Of a DNA stretch of 64,000 nt, positions 17,600 through 29,326 are shown piece by piece (position 1 is the stretch's first letter; the number at the start of each line of letters is the position of its first letter). A program made the position numbers and the translations under genes. The DNA is taken from positions 92,431 to 156,430 of the forward strand of contig UQKD01000006.1 of assembly GCA_900541585.1 (NCBI GenBank), given 5' to 3'. The stretch comes from an uncultured Alistipes sp. GTDB taxonomy: Bacteria; Bacteroidota; Bacteroidia; Bacteroidales; Rikenellaceae. The notes beneath the pieces are model-generated. The model ran no database searches. It was not told the origin of the DNA and worked only from the letters and a program-made list of their open reading frames with translations.

Positions 17600-19576
17600 A
17601 TGAAAAATGTAATAAAGTATTTGTTGCTGGGACTCATCGTCGTCTCGCAATTTTTCGCCTGCGGCGGCAGCGATGACAACAAGACGCCCGCAGACAATTT
17701 CGACGTGCAATTCACGGTTCCGGGATCGGTAGACGTCACCGAAGGCGGCGAGTGCACGTTCGCCGTAACCGGTGGGGGGGGGAAATCGCCCCTAACCACT
17801 GACACATTCATTCTTGAGTCGGACGCAGGCATCTCCTATGTCTGCCCCATCATCAACACCTCTTCCGAAAGTTTCACCGTACGCCTGGCCGACGGGTGTG
17901 AAACGGGTTACTACAAAGTCTTCGTCAAAAGGGACACGCGCAAAAAATCGTTCGGAAGAATCTACATCAACATCGTCGAGGACATAGGTTTCGAACCGGA
18001 TGCGGGCACCACGGTCTACGGGATCGTGTCGTCGGCCGGCGTCGGCGTGAAAAACGTCGTAGTGTCCGACGGCGCGGAAGTGACCGTCACGAACGAGGAA
18101 GGCATCTACCAGCTCAAATCGGCCAAGAAATGGGGATATGTCTTCATCTCCGTTCCGAGCGGCTACGAAGTTCCGTGCGACGGCGTGCTCCCGCAGTTCC
18201 ACCGCGCGCTCAAAAACAGCCCCAGTGTCGTCGAAAGAGCCGATTTCAAACTCGAAAAGGTCGACGGCCAGGACTCCTACAAAATCTTCATGCTCGGCGA
18301 CATGCACCTCGCCAACCGCACGAACGACCTCCGGCAGTTCACCGAATTCACCTCCGACCTCACGGACTACATGACCCGCCACAAGGGCGAGAAGATGTAT
18401 GCGCTCACCCTCGGAGACATGACCTGGGATCTCTATTGGTATTCGAACAGCTACTATTTCCCCCAATACCTGAACACCATCAACAGCCAGGTCAAGGATC
18501 TGCCGATCTTCCACACCATGGGCAACCATGACAACGACTTCAAGACCACGTCGGACTACGATGCGGCGGTCAAGTACGTGGATCAGATCTGCCCGACCTA
18601 CTACTCGTTCAACATCGGCAAGATCCATTATGTCGTCATGGACGATATCGATTGCAGCGGCTACGACGGAACCGATTCCCGCAATTATGTCAAGAGCCTC
18701 TCCGGCGAGCAGCTGGACTGGCTGGCGAAAGACCTGTCGTACGTAGCCAAGACAACCCCCGTCGTCGTTGCAATGCATGCGCAGGTATTCTATCCGACCA
18801 CGACGGGATTCAAGATCGACCACGATTCGGCCAATACCCAGCGGCTTTTCGACATCCTCGACGGATATACGGTCCATTTCGTGACGGGGCATACCCACAT
18901 GACCTTCAACGTAACGCCCGACGCCTCGATCGTAGGCGGGCGGAACTTCCGGGAGCACAACTCCGGTTCGGTATGCGCTTCATGGTGGTGGTCCGGCAAC
19001 CTTACGTCCGGAGTTCATGTCGGGACCGACGGAACCCCGGGCGGCTACGGCATCTGGGACATTTCCGGGACCGATTTAAAATGGCTGTACAAATCGACGG
19101 GCTGGCCCGAAGAGTACCAGTTCCGCAGCTACGACCTCAACAACGTGCATTTTTCGATGGACGACGTGCCGCTGATGCCCGCGGACGTACCCGCCTCGGT
19201 GAAGAAAGTCTATCAGCAATACGTCGACGCCTATCCGCAGAACAGCAACAACGAGGTGCTGATCAACATCTGGAACTGGAATTCGGACTGGACGCTGAAC
19301 GTCACCGACGAAAACCACAAGACGCTGCCCTACACCGAAGTTTGGGCCTACGACCCGCTCCATATCGCGGCGCTTTCGGTCAAGCGGTTCAACAATGCGG
19401 GACTCAAGTCGACGCCGTCGTTCGTCACCTCGAAGTTTACGCACTTCTTCAAGGTGAAGGCGGACAATCCGGACACCGACCTGGTGATCACCGTCAAGGA
19501 CGAATTCGAAAACGAGTGGACCGAAAACATGCAGCGGCCGAAAGCATTCTCCACGGATGCCTACAAACGCAAATGA
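17600..19576 (+). CDS. Calcineurin-like phosphoesterase lipoprotein
   Basis: The 658-residue lipoprotein (lipobox FFAC, Cys at residue 21, then GGSDD) has an N-terminal beta-sandwich region, a transthyretin-like segment near residues 130-200, and a metallophosphoesterase core. Core motifs are LGDMHLANR, LGDMTWD, GNHDND, VAMHAQVF and GHTHMTF, which cover the dimetal ligands. A C-terminal beta domain follows, as in the MetallophosN/C architecture of Bacteroidota. It likely acts at the cell surface or periplasm on a phosphorylated substrate. Codons 58-61 contain a run of nine G (17774-17782). It lies 55 bases upstream of susC-like and is presumably the first gene of the locus. Confidence 0.93.
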   Translation: MKNVIKYLLLGLIVVSQFFACGGSDDNKTPADNFDVQFTVPGSVDVTEGGECTFAVTGGGGKSPLTTDTFILESDAGISYVCPIINTSSESFTVRLADGCETGYYKVFVKRDTRKKSFGRIYINIVEDIGFEPDAGTTVYGIVSSAGVGVKNVVVSDGAEVTVTNEEGIYQLKSAKKWGYVFISVPSGYEVPCDGVLPQFHRALKNSPSVVERADFKLEKVDGQDSYKIFMLGDMHLANRTNDLRQFTEFTSDLTDYMTRHKGEKMYALTLGDMTWDLYWYSNSYYFPQYLNTINSQVKDLPIFHTMGNHDNDFKTTSDYDAAVKYVDQICPTYYSFNIGKIHYVVMDDIDCSGYDGTDSRNYVKSLSGEQLDWLAKDLSYVAKTTPVVVAMHAQVFYPTTTGFKIDHDSANTQRLFDILDGYTVHFVTGHTHMTFNVTPDASIVGGRNFREHNSGSVCASWWWSGNLTSGVHVGTDGTPGGYGIWDISGTDLKWLYKSTGWPEEYQFRSYDLNNVHFSMDDVPLMPADVPASVKKVYQQYVDAYPQNSNNEVLINIWNWNSDWTLNVTDENHKTLPYTEVWAYDPLHIAALSVKRFNNAGLKSTPSFVTSKFTHFFKVKADNPDTDLVITVKDEFENEWTENMQRPKAFSTDAYKRK

Positions 19577-19631
19577 TCTTCGCCACATACCAACCACAAT
19601 CACCATTCACTAACCAACAAACACAGATCTT

Positions 19632-22600
19632 ATGAGAGTATTTAGACCATTGGTTCTATCTCTGCTTCTGGTATTGGGAGGGGGACTAACAGCCCTTTCA
19701 GCCCAAAACAGAGAGGTATCGGGAAAAGTCCTCGATGCCAATCAACAGCCGCTTGTGGGAGTAGCCGTTCTGGTCGATGGTACGACCAAAGGCGTTACAA
19801 CTTCCGAAAACGGCAGCTTCAAAATCCAGGTTCCTTCGGGGGAAACCGTTCTTCATGTCACCTGTCTGGGCTACCTGCCCCAGAAAGTGACGGTCCCCTC
19901 AAGCCGGAACAGCATCACGATCTACCTGCAGGAGGATGCCATCATGCTCGATGAAACCGTCGTAATCGGCTACGGCACGCAGAAAAAGGTCAACCTGACC
20001 GGTGCCGTTGCAACCGTAGGGAGCAAAGAGCTCGAAAACCGCGTCACCCATTCGCTGGGCAGCATGTTGCAGGGTTCCGTAGCGGGTCTCAACATCACCA
20101 CCTCTTCGGGTAAACCCGGCAGCACGCCGGCAATCAACATCCGCGGCGTCAACTCGATCAACTCGGCCGACCCGCTCGTGCTGATCGACGGCGTGGTGGG
20201 CGACCTGAACCGCGTCAACCCCAACGACGTGGAGTCGATCTCGGTCATCAAGGACGCTTCTGCAGCAGCCGTCTACGGCGCCCGTGCAGCCTTCGGCGTC
20301 ATCCTGGTCACCACCAAGAACGGTACGGCCCAGGACGGCAAGGCAACGGTGCGTTACAGCGGCCGTTTCGGCTGGGAGGAGGCCACGACCTCGACCGACT
20401 ACGAAAACCGCGGTTACTGGTCGGTCTATACGATCAACAAGTTCTGGCAGGCCGACTCCGGAACGAACTATGTCAAATACAACGATCACGACATGCAGCA
20501 GCTGCTGGCGCGCGTGAACGACAGGACCGAGCATCCCGACCGTCCGTGGGTCGTCGAGGAGATCCGCAACGGCCGCAAACAGTGGGTCTACTACGGCAAC
20601 TACGACTGGTGGGACATGCTCTTCCAGCAGCGGCGGCCCGTGCAGCAGCACAACATTTCGCTCAGCGGCGGCACGAAGGACATCAAATACCTCGTTTCGG
20701 GCGCCTATGACCGCCAGGAAGGTATCCAGCGTGCACATCCCGACGTATATAACAAGTACAACCTGCGTGCGAAACTCGATTTTCGGATCAACCGGTGGGC
20801 GACGCTCTCGAACAACACGTCGTTCTTCTCGTCGAATTACAAGTCTCTGGGAGACGGCAGCGTAGACAACACCATCGCTTACAGCGCCCGCCACGCACTG
20901 GCCAACTTCCCCATGAAGAACCCCGACGGATCGTGGCTTTACAGCACGCCGTATCTCGATTACAAGATCGCCAACGGACGCCACATCCTGCTCAACGAGG
21001 GCACGCACCGCAACGTCGACCGCTCGAACGACTTCTCGAACACGACACGCCTGGTCATCACGCCGTTCAAGACGCTGAGCATCACGGGTGACTTCACCTA
21101 CCGTCTCTACCAGAACCGCAATACGAGCCGCAGTTCCGCAATGAACTACCGCGAATACCCCGACGGGCCGCTGCTCGCCTACGACACGGGAGCGGGCATG
21201 AACCAGCTCGACGAAGTGGTTCAGACGCGCAACTACTATTCGGCCAACGTCTACGCCAACTACGACGAAACGTTCGCAGATGCGCACCATGTGTCGGCAA
21301 CCGCCGGATTCAACTACGAAACGTGGGCCAGCAAGAACGTCTCGGTGGCAGGCATCAACCTCTCCTCCATAAACCTCGACGACCTGAATCTGGCAACGGG
21401 ATCTCCCACGGAGGGCGCTTACGGCGGCGGCCAGAACGAATACGCCCTGGCAGGCTTCTTCGCCCGTATCAACTACGACTATAAAGGGCGCTACCTCTTC
21501 GAGGTGAGCGGACGCTACGACGGATCGTCACGTTTCGCCCCGGGAAACCGCTGGGGCTTGTTCCCCTCGGCATCGGCCGGATGGCGCATCTCCGAGGAGC
21601 CTTTCTTCGGCAACGCCAAAGACCTGGTGGACAACCTCAAGCTGCGCGCTTCGTTCGGCAGCCTGGGCAACCAGAACGTGTCGTCCTACTACACCTACAT
21701 GCGCCTGATCACGAACCACGATTTCGACAACTACACCTTCGACGGCAGCATAAAGGGCAAATACTCCTCGCTGGGCGCCCCCGTAGCCTCCGACCTGACG
21801 TGGGAAACCGCCCAGCAGTGGGACCTGGGTCTGGATCTCACCATGCTGAACAACCGGCTCAACTTCACCGGCGACGTCTACATCCGCGACACGAAGGACA
21901 TGCTGACCGACGGAATGGCGCTGCCCGGCGTATACGGGGCCGATTCGCCCAGCATGAACTCCGCCGAACTGCGCACGAAGGGCTATGAACTCTCCGTCAG
22001 CTGGCGCGACCAGTTCAAACTGGCCGGCAAACCGTTCGAATACAGTGTCGGTTTCAACATCAGCGACTACAAGAGCGTCATCACCAAATACGACAACAAC
22101 CCGAACAAGTCATTGACCAACCTGACAAAGGGAGATTATTACGTCGGCATGGAGATCGGCGAAATCTGGGGCTTCAAGACCGACGGATTCTTCAAGACCA
22201 CCGAAGAGGCGCAGGCCTATGCCAAAGAGGTCGACCTGAGCTACAGCTCGGGCCGTCTGACCGGCGGCTGGCAGGCAGGCGACCTGAAGTTCCTCGACCT
22301 GGACGGCAACCACATCTGGGGAGTCGGCAGCGACACCGTGGACGATCCCGGCGACCGGACGATTCTGGGCAACTCGCTCCCGACGTTCTCCTACGGCATC
22401 AACGCCTCGATCCGCTGGATGGGCTTCGACGCTTCGGTCTTCTTCCAGGGAACGGGCAACCACTACTGGTACCCCCACGCACAGATGATGCCTTTCTGGG
22501 GCTGCTATTCCTATCCCTACCTTTCCTACCTCCCGACGGATTTCCTCGGCAAGGTATGGGCGGAGGACAATACCGACGCCTATTTCCCGCGTGCAAGAGC

Positions 22601-22904
22601 CTATTCTTCATCGGGAGGCTATCTGAGCAAGGTCAACGACCGTTACCTGCAGAATATCCGCTACCTGCGCCTGAAGAACCTGACCGTCGGCTACACGATC
22701 CCCGCGACCCTCACCAAGAAGGCCGGCATCGACCAGATCCGCATCTATTTCTCGGGCGAGAACCTCTGCTACTGGTCGCCGCTCAAAAAGAACTCCAAGT
22801 ACGTCGATCCCGAAGCGGCCATCAACCGCAGTTCCGACGTGAGCAACAACGCCTACTATCCGTGGGCCAAGACGTTCATGTTCGGCATCGACATCACCTT
22901 CTAA
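19632..22904 (+). CDS. SusC-family TonB-dependent transporter
   Basis: The 1090-residue outer-membrane protein has a signal peptide, then the carboxypeptidase-like regulatory domain (EVSGKVLDANQQPLVGVAVLVDG, cited in part) over about residues 26-110. The SusC signature VVIGYGTQKKVNLTGAV marks the start of the plug, which contains LVLIDGVVGD and ISVIKDASAAAVYG. The barrel fills the rest and ends WAKTFMFGIDITF. It forms the import channel of a glycan or nutrient uptake complex with the SusD protein encoded next. The substrate cannot be read directly. No sigma/anti-sigma pair or hybrid sensor is adjacent. Confidence 0.97.
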   Translation: MRVFRPLVLSLLLVLGGGLTALSAQNREVSGKVLDANQQPLVGVAVLVDGTTKGVTTSENGSFKIQVPSGETVLHVTCLGYLPQKVTVPSSRNSITIYLQEDAIMLDETVVIGYGTQKKVNLTGAVATVGSKELENRVTHSLGSMLQGSVAGLNITTSSGKPGSTPAINIRGVNSINSADPLVLIDGVVGDLNRVNPNDVESISVIKDASAAAVYGARAAFGVILVTTKNGTAQDGKATVRYSGRFGWEEATTSTDYENRGYWSVYTINKFWQADSGTNYVKYNDHDMQQLLARVNDRTEHPDRPWVVEEIRNGRKQWVYYGNYDWWDMLFQQRRPVQQHNISLSGGTKDIKYLVSGAYDRQEGIQRAHPDVYNKYNLRAKLDFRINRWATLSNNTSFFSSNYKSLGDGSVDNTIAYSARHALANFPMKNPDGSWLYSTPYLDYKIANGRHILLNEGTHRNVDRSNDFSNTTRLVITPFKTLSITGDFTYRLYQNRNTSRSSAMNYREYPDGPLLAYDTGAGMNQLDEVVQTRNYYSANVYANYDETFADAHHVSATAGFNYETWASKNVSVAGINLSSINLDDLNLATGSPTEGAYGGGQNEYALAGFFARINYDYKGRYLFEVSGRYDGSSRFAPGNRWGLFPSASAGWRISEEPFFGNAKDLVDNLKLRASFGSLGNQNVSSYYTYMRLITNHDFDNYTFDGSIKGKYSSLGAPVASDLTWETAQQWDLGLDLTMLNNRLNFTGDVYIRDTKDMLTDGMALPGVYGADSPSMNSAELRTKGYELSVSWRDQFKLAGKPFEYSVGFNISDYKSVITKYDNNPNKSLTNLTKGDYYVGMEIGEIWGFKTDGFFKTTEEAQAYAKEVDLSYSSGRLTGGWQAGDLKFLDLDGNHIWGVGSDTVDDPGDRTILGNSLPTFSYGINASIRWMGFDASVFFQGTGNHYWYPHAQMMPFWGCYSYPYLSYLPTDFLGKVWAEDNTDAYFPRARAYSSSGGYLSKVNDRYLQNIRYLRLKNLTVGYTIPATLTKKAGIDQIRIYFSGENLCYWSPLKKNSKYVDPEAAINRSSDVSNNAYYPWAKTFMFGIDITF

Positions 22905-22922
22905 TTTCAAAATCCGAATATC

Positions 22923-24728
<1,806 letters not shown>

Positions 24729-24755
24729 GTTGGAAATAACCTAAAAAACAAGATT

Positions 24756-26258
24756 ATGAGATTTGTAAAATATATGACAGCCCCGATCCTCATGGCGGCC
24801 CTGTGTTCCTTCTGGGGCTGCGACAAGGATGAGGACCATCTTTCCGAAGCTGTTCTGGCAAGTGCCAATACCCTGAATTTCGAAGCGGAAAGAGCGGCGG
24901 AAAAGATCATCACCATCTATGCCGACGCCGACTGGGTGACGGAAGTCCCCGACTGGGTGACGGTCACGCCCGACTCGGGAACCGGCGTCATGGACGTGAC
25001 GATTTCGGTGACCGACAACATGCGCGACGGTGCGGAGGACAATCCCCGCAAAGCGGCCCTCGTCTTCAAGGGACGGACTCTTGCAAGCCGCGCCGAGGTG
25101 CTCATCATGCAGAACGGAGACAAATACCGCGATGTGAAGGAGTACACGGCAGGTGAACTCGCCGCCCTGGCGGACGAAACGGTCATTTCCGTACCGTCGG
25201 CGATCGTCGTGGCCGTGACGACCAAAGGCTTCGTCATCAGCGACGACAAAAATACAGACAATATCTTCGTCTCGAACAGTACGGCGGTTGCCGTCGGCGA
25301 CAAGATTTCGCTGCTGGGAACCAAGTCGTCCGATTCGCAGAAACTCGCTACGGTAATCGACTGCGACGAGGTGACGGTTCTGTCCGGCGGAGCGGTCAAC
25401 TACCCCGAACCGGAGGACATCAGTGCGAAAATCGACGATTACACCTCCTCCAAACGGGGATACGTCACCGTCAAGGGCATCTTCAACGGCAGCAGCCTCT
25501 CCGTTTCGGAGGACGCCAAGTATTCGGTCAGCGTCGTGGACGCACCGGCAAGCCTGGGCCTTTCCGCCCTGACCGGCCATATCGTAACCGTCACCGGCTA
25601 CTACGCCGGGTTGGCCGAGCCTGTACAGCGCATCATGGCCACCGATGTCGAGGACAACGGTCTGAACGAGATCGTCTATTTCCTGGAGAACTTCGAATGG
25701 CTCGAACCGTGGTCCGTAGCAAGCGGTGTCGGCCAAACGGTCGAGACGGATAACCTCGATGCAAAAGCGACAGCGCTTACCTCCATAACTGTCGATGGAG
25801 TGACTGCATTCGACGCTGTCGAAAAACTCGGTTACAAGTTTATCTACGACAAGAACGACAACAAGCGCATCTACCTCCAGCAGAACTACCTCAAATTCGG
25901 CAAGACCGGCAATCACGCAGGTATCATTCTTCCTCCGATAGACGGGGTTCCCGAAGCAAAGGACAACGTGACACTCTCGTTCGACTGGAGCGGAATGCGG
26001 CAGGGATCCGGCAAGATCGACCCCGTCAATCTGATCGTCATCTTCGAGAACGGCAGCGACAAAGTGCAGATCGATATACCCGAACTGGGATGGGAAGAGG
26101 GTCACAAGCTCGAATGGGTTCGCGCCGAAGTCAGCCTGAAGGGCATTACGGTCAACAAGGATACGAAGATCACCATTACGCAGACGCAGTGGGATGTTTC
26201 GACGGCCAACCGCTGGTTCCTCGACAACATCAAAATATCCGAGCCGATAAAACTCTGA
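24756..26258 (+). CDS. DUF5689/BACON-like surface lipoprotein
   Basis: The 500-residue protein has a short signal with Cys near residue 16-22 (FWGCDKDED). Residues about 35-110 form a BACON-like Ig domain (DWVTEVPDWVTVTPDSG). Residues about 115-290 resemble DUF5689, an OB-like domain (VISVPSAIVVAVTTKGFVIS). The C-terminal part is a beta-rich, carbohydrate-binding-like region beginning FLENFEWLEPW. It has no catalytic motif. As the last gene of the locus it is likely a surface glycan-binding protein helping SusC and SusD. Confidence 0.85.
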   Translation: MRFVKYMTAPILMAALCSFWGCDKDEDHLSEAVLASANTLNFEAERAAEKIITIYADADWVTEVPDWVTVTPDSGTGVMDVTISVTDNMRDGAEDNPRKAALVFKGRTLASRAEVLIMQNGDKYRDVKEYTAGELAALADETVISVPSAIVVAVTTKGFVISDDKNTDNIFVSNSTAVAVGDKISLLGTKSSDSQKLATVIDCDEVTVLSGGAVNYPEPEDISAKIDDYTSSKRGYVTVKGIFNGSSLSVSEDAKYSVSVVDAPASLGLSALTGHIVTVTGYYAGLAEPVQRIMATDVEDNGLNEIVYFLENFEWLEPWSVASGVGQTVETDNLDAKATALTSITVDGVTAFDAVEKLGYKFIYDKNDNKRIYLQQNYLKFGKTGNHAGIILPPIDGVPEAKDNVTLSFDWSGMRQGSGKIDPVNLIVIFENGSDKVQIDIPELGWEEGHKLEWVRAEVSLKGITVNKDTKITITQTQWDVSTANRWFLDNIKISEPIKL

Positions 26259-26280
26259 TAACAGGAACCCTGTAAAACGG

Positions 26281-26319
26281 AATCAGCCGTTGACCCGTGG
26301 GTCAACGGCTGATTTTTTT
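26281..26319. terminator. Strong terminator between convergent genes
   Basis: A 16-bp perfect inverted repeat (AATCAGCCGTTGACCC and complement) with a minimal loop is followed by seven T residues. It ends the SusCD locus and lies about 45 bases from the folD stop. Confidence 0.9.
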
Positions 26320-26364
26320 CAGCGGCGCCGCAAAAAAGCCGACGTTTCCGCTCTGTTCTGCCGG

Positions 26365-27222
26365 CTATCGGCCCGCCCGCCGCAGGAAACACTCGATCGT
26401 GTTCTCCATCAGGCAGCAGATCGTCATGGGTCCGACGCCGCCCGGCACGGGAGTGAGCACCGAAGCCTTGGGTTCGATGGCCGCAAAGTCTACGTCGCCG
26501 CACAACTTGCCCGTCTCCGGGTCGCGGTTGACCCCCACGTCGATCACCACGGCGCCGTCCGACACCATATCCGCCGTGACGAACTTCGGCCGCCCGATGG
26601 CCACCACCAGAATCTCCGCCCCGCGCGTCACCTCCCCGAGGTTGCGCGTACGGCTGTGGGCCATCGTCACCGTGGCGTTCGCGTCCAGCAGCAGTTTCGA
26701 CACGGGAAGTCCCACGATATTGCTGCGGCCGATCACCACGGCACGCTTGCCCGCGATCTCCACGCCTGCGGCCCGCAGCATCTTGAGAATGCCTTTCGGG
26801 GTGCAGGGAAGCGTGCAGGGCTGTTTCTGCCACAGCGCCGCGACATTCAAAGGGTGAAAACCGTCGACGTCCTTCGACTTGTCGATGGCGGCGATCACCT
26901 TGTCCTCGTCGATGTGCTTCGGAAGGGGCAGCTGGACCAGAATGCCGTCCACCTCGTCATCGAGGTTCAGGGCTGCGATGATGTCCAGCAGTTCGGCCTC
27001 GGAGACCGACTCCGGCTTGCGGATCGTGGTATTGCGGATGCCCACCTCGGCCGATGCCTTGGCCTTGCCCGTCACATAACTCACACTGCCGGGGTCCTCG
27101 CCCACGAGGATGACCACCAGATGGGGCACGCGCCCATATTTCGCGGGGAAGGTCTTCACCTGCTCCGCCATTTCAAGTTTCAGTTTAGCTGAAAGTTCTT
27201 TTCCGCTGATGATTTTTGCCAT
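26365..27222 (-). CDS. folD: Methylenetetrahydrofolate dehydrogenase / cyclohydrolase
   Basis: This 285-residue bifunctional cytoplasmic enzyme interconverts 5,10-methylene-, methenyl- and 10-formyl-tetrahydrofolate. The family blocks VGEDPGSVSYVTGKAKA, DGILVQLPLPKHI and GRSNIVGLPVSKLL are present, and it ends with PVPGGVGPMTICCLMENT. It supplies 10-formyl-THF, the substrate of PurN and PurH, which fits its place as the last gene of the purine cluster. Its start lies 38 bases inside the end of the preceding membrane protein gene. Confidence 0.97.
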   Translation of the reverse strand: MAKIISGKELSAKLKLEMAEQVKTFPAKYGRVPHLVVILVGEDPGSVSYVTGKAKASAEVGIRNTTIRKPESVSEAELLDIIAALNLDDEVDGILVQLPLPKHIDEDKVIAAIDKSKDVDGFHPLNVAALWQKQPCTLPCTPKGILKMLRAAGVEIAGKRAVVIGRSNIVGLPVSKLLLDANATVTMAHSRTRNLGEVTRGAEILVVAIGRPKFVTADMVSDGAVVIDVGVNRDPETGKLCGDVDFAAIEPKASVLTPVPGGVGPMTICCLMENTIECFLRRAGR

Positions 27223-27679
27223 ATATCGCTCGTATTATCTTTTCAAAAGGTATGTAAAAATGCAGAGTACAGAATCCGATAAGCCACAATCCACCCATAC
27301 TCAAGGCTTGATTGGGAACTGCGAGCATCGGTCCCTCTTCGACGCAGAGATCCTCCGCACCGATATAGAACGACGAAACACACATTATCAAACCGAGCAA
27401 AATTCCGCAGGGAGCTAACCACCACCTCCGGCGCCACCAGTCATTCAATCGGTAGATGAACCGCAAAGGCAACCCAACTATCCCCAGTACGACGACCGTT
27501 ACGACGGTCAGTAACAGCATCCACGCCGTATTGAGAGCGAAAGCAAACGCTCCTTCCACACCGCTCCAATCCCACCAGACCGTCACTGCAAGATTCAACG
27601 CGGTGATCAGCCCCACGGCCAGCGGAAACTGATAAACGATGTGCCACTCACGGCGGACAAGGCTCGGAAGACGCATCAA
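27185..27679 (-). CDS. Unrecognised four-helix membrane protein
   Basis: The 164-residue protein has about four hydrophobic segments (residues 15-35, 45-70, 88-105, 125-145) and a Trp/Arg-rich cytoplasmic loop (NDWWRRRWW). Its start overlaps the purD stop by four bases and its end overlaps folD by 38 bases, so it appears to belong to the operon. Codon use is a little less GC-rich than in its neighbours. I recognise no family, and a role in purine or folate transport is only a guess from position. Confidence 0.65.
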   Translation of the reverse strand: MMRLPSLVRREWHIVYQFPLAVGLITALNLAVTVWWDWSGVEGAFAFALNTAWMLLLTVVTVVVLGIVGLPLRFIYRLNDWWRRRWWLAPCGILLGLIMCVSSFYIGAEDLCVEEGPMLAVPNQALSMGGLWLIGFCTLHFYIPFEKIIRAIYGKNHQRKRTFS

Positions 27680-28923
27680 TCGTCGAATGCCCGGTGACCG
27701 ATGTCGGTGCGGTGGAACAGATTGTCGCAGTCGATGCGGGCCACGCCGGTCAACGCATTCTTGCGCGCCTCGGCCAGATTCTTACCCGTCCCCACCACGA
27801 ACAGCACGCGGCCTCCGGCAGTGAGAATACGGTCGCCGTCGGCCCGGGTTCCCATGTGGTAAACAGCCCCTTCGACACGGTCCAGGCCTTTGATCTCATG
27901 TCCTTTTTCGTAATCGCCCGGGTAACCCTTCGAGGCCAGGACGACACCCAGCGTGGCAAAATCGTGCCACTCCAGCTGCGTGTCGCGGCCCTCGGCCACG
28001 GCGCAGAAGATGTCGACGATGTCGCTCTTCAACCGCGGCAGCACCACCTCGGTCTCGGGATCGCCGAAACGGGCGTTGAACTCGATGACCTCGATACCCC
28101 GCGCAGTCTTCATCAGTCCGCCGTAGAGCACGCCTTCGAAAGGACACCCTTCGGCGATCATCGCGTCGGCCACGGGCTGCATGATCCTCTCCATGGCATA
28201 CCGCTCGTCGTCGGCCGTGATGAACGGCAGGGGCGAATAGGCGCCCATGCCGCCCGTATTGGGCCCCTCGTCACCGTCGTAGGCCCGTTTGTGGTCCTGC
28301 GCCAGCGCCATCGGCCACACCCGGCCGCCCGAAACGAAGCACATGAACGAAAACTCGGGTCCCTCGAGGTAATCCTCGACGACCACCTTACCCTCGCCGA
28401 ACTTGTCGTCGAGCAGCATGTCTTTCAGGGCCGCTTCGGCCTCGGCCATCGTCTGGGCGATCACCACGCCTTTGCCGGCGGCCAGTCCGTCGTATTTCAG
28501 CACCGCGGGCATGGGGCGCGCCCCGACATAGGCCACGGCCTCGGCATAGTCGGTGAATGCGCGGAAACCCGCCGTCGGAATGCCGTATTTGGCCATCAGG
28601 CACTTGGCAAACTCCTTCGACGACTCGATGCGCGCCGCAGCCTTCGTGGGACCGAAGATGCGCAGCCCCGCGGCCTTGAAGCAGTCAACGACTCCCGCCG
28701 CCAGCGCCACCTCGGGACCTACGACCGTGAGGCTGATGCCCCGCTCCGCAGCGAAATCGCGCAGGCGCTCCACCTCGGTTTCGCGGATCGCCACGCACTC
28801 GGCCTGCCGGGCAATACCCGCATTCCCGGGTGCGCAGTAGATTTTCCCGACCTGCGGCGAACGCGACAGCGCGTCGACAATGGCGTGTTCGCGGCCGCCG
28901 GAACCTATTACCAAAACTTTCAT
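27676..28923 (-). CDS. purD: Phosphoribosylamine-glycine ligase
   Basis: This 415-residue ATP-grasp enzyme performs the second step of IMP synthesis. The N-terminus [18 protein letters not shown] is canonical, so ATG 28923 is preferred to a TTG six bases earlier. Other family blocks are YDGLAAGKGVVIA, EEYLEG-like VVEDYLEGPEFS, GDEGPNTGGMGAYSP and FNARFGDPE. It lies downstream of purH with a 400-base repeat-rich gap and overlaps the next gene by four bases. Confidence 0.97.
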   Translation of the reverse strand: MKVLVIGSGGREHAIVDALSRSPQVGKIYCAPGNAGIARQAECVAIRETEVERLRDFAAERGISLTVVGPEVALAAGVVDCFKAAGLRIFGPTKAAARIESSKEFAKCLMAKYGIPTAGFRAFTDYAEAVAYVGARPMPAVLKYDGLAAGKGVVIAQTMAEAEAALKDMLLDDKFGEGKVVVEDYLEGPEFSFMCFVSGGRVWPMALAQDHKRAYDGDEGPNTGGMGAYSPLPFITADDERYAMERIMQPVADAMIAEGCPFEGVLYGGLMKTARGIEVIEFNARFGDPETEVVLPRLKSDIVDIFCAVAEGRDTQLEWHDFATLGVVLASKGYPGDYEKGHEIKGLDRVEGAVYHMGTRADGDRILTAGGRVLFVVGTGKNLAEARKNALTGVARIDCDNLFHRTDIGHRAFDD

Positions 28924-29027
28924 AAACAAAATACTTGATATTAAAAGTGCTAAACACAGTCTTCGGCTGCTGATCCTTACCGCTTTTTGGCCGGCAACTA
29001 ACCGCGGGGTTTCCCTGCGGAGGCTTA

Positions 29028-29235
29028 TGTACTTTTTGGCCGCAAAAAGTAGTAAAGCCGCGGTCTTCGCCCGCTGTTCTTTGCCGCTTTTTGCCGCCCA
29101 AAAAGCAGCGTAAAAACCAACCCGCCGCCAAAAAAGCCTGAAAGACGCGGCCTAACGCTGGCTCCGGGCGACGGTCCCGCGAAAGCGACATGCGGATGAT
29201 TTTAGCGCTACCTTTTGACACCAAAAGGCAGCGAC
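29028..29235. repeat. Repeat family B, copy 1 (array of short hairpins)
   Basis: The gap between purH and purD (28924-29326) contains three similar hairpins: CTTTTTGGCCGCAAAAAG (about 29032-29049), CTTTTTGCCGCCCAAAAAG (about 29089-29107) and CCTTTTGACACCAAAAGG (about 29212-29229). Between the last two lies CCTAACGCTGG with a GCGGG-rich arm, which recurs in the pyrK-carB gap. The remaining bases of the gap show no gene. Confidence 0.6.
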
Positions 29236-29326
29236 TCGCCGCGGTTCGATCATTCTACCATCAAAAAGCACATAACCTTCGTGACAAATGAGAAATGACG
29301 AAAGATGTCCCGTAAATCGGAAATCG

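Noticed and set aside
28880..29113. A 77-codon plus-strand ORF in the purD-purH gap
   Set aside because: It consists of purD antisense and the hairpin repeat B. It is in the opposite direction to the operon and has no promoter.
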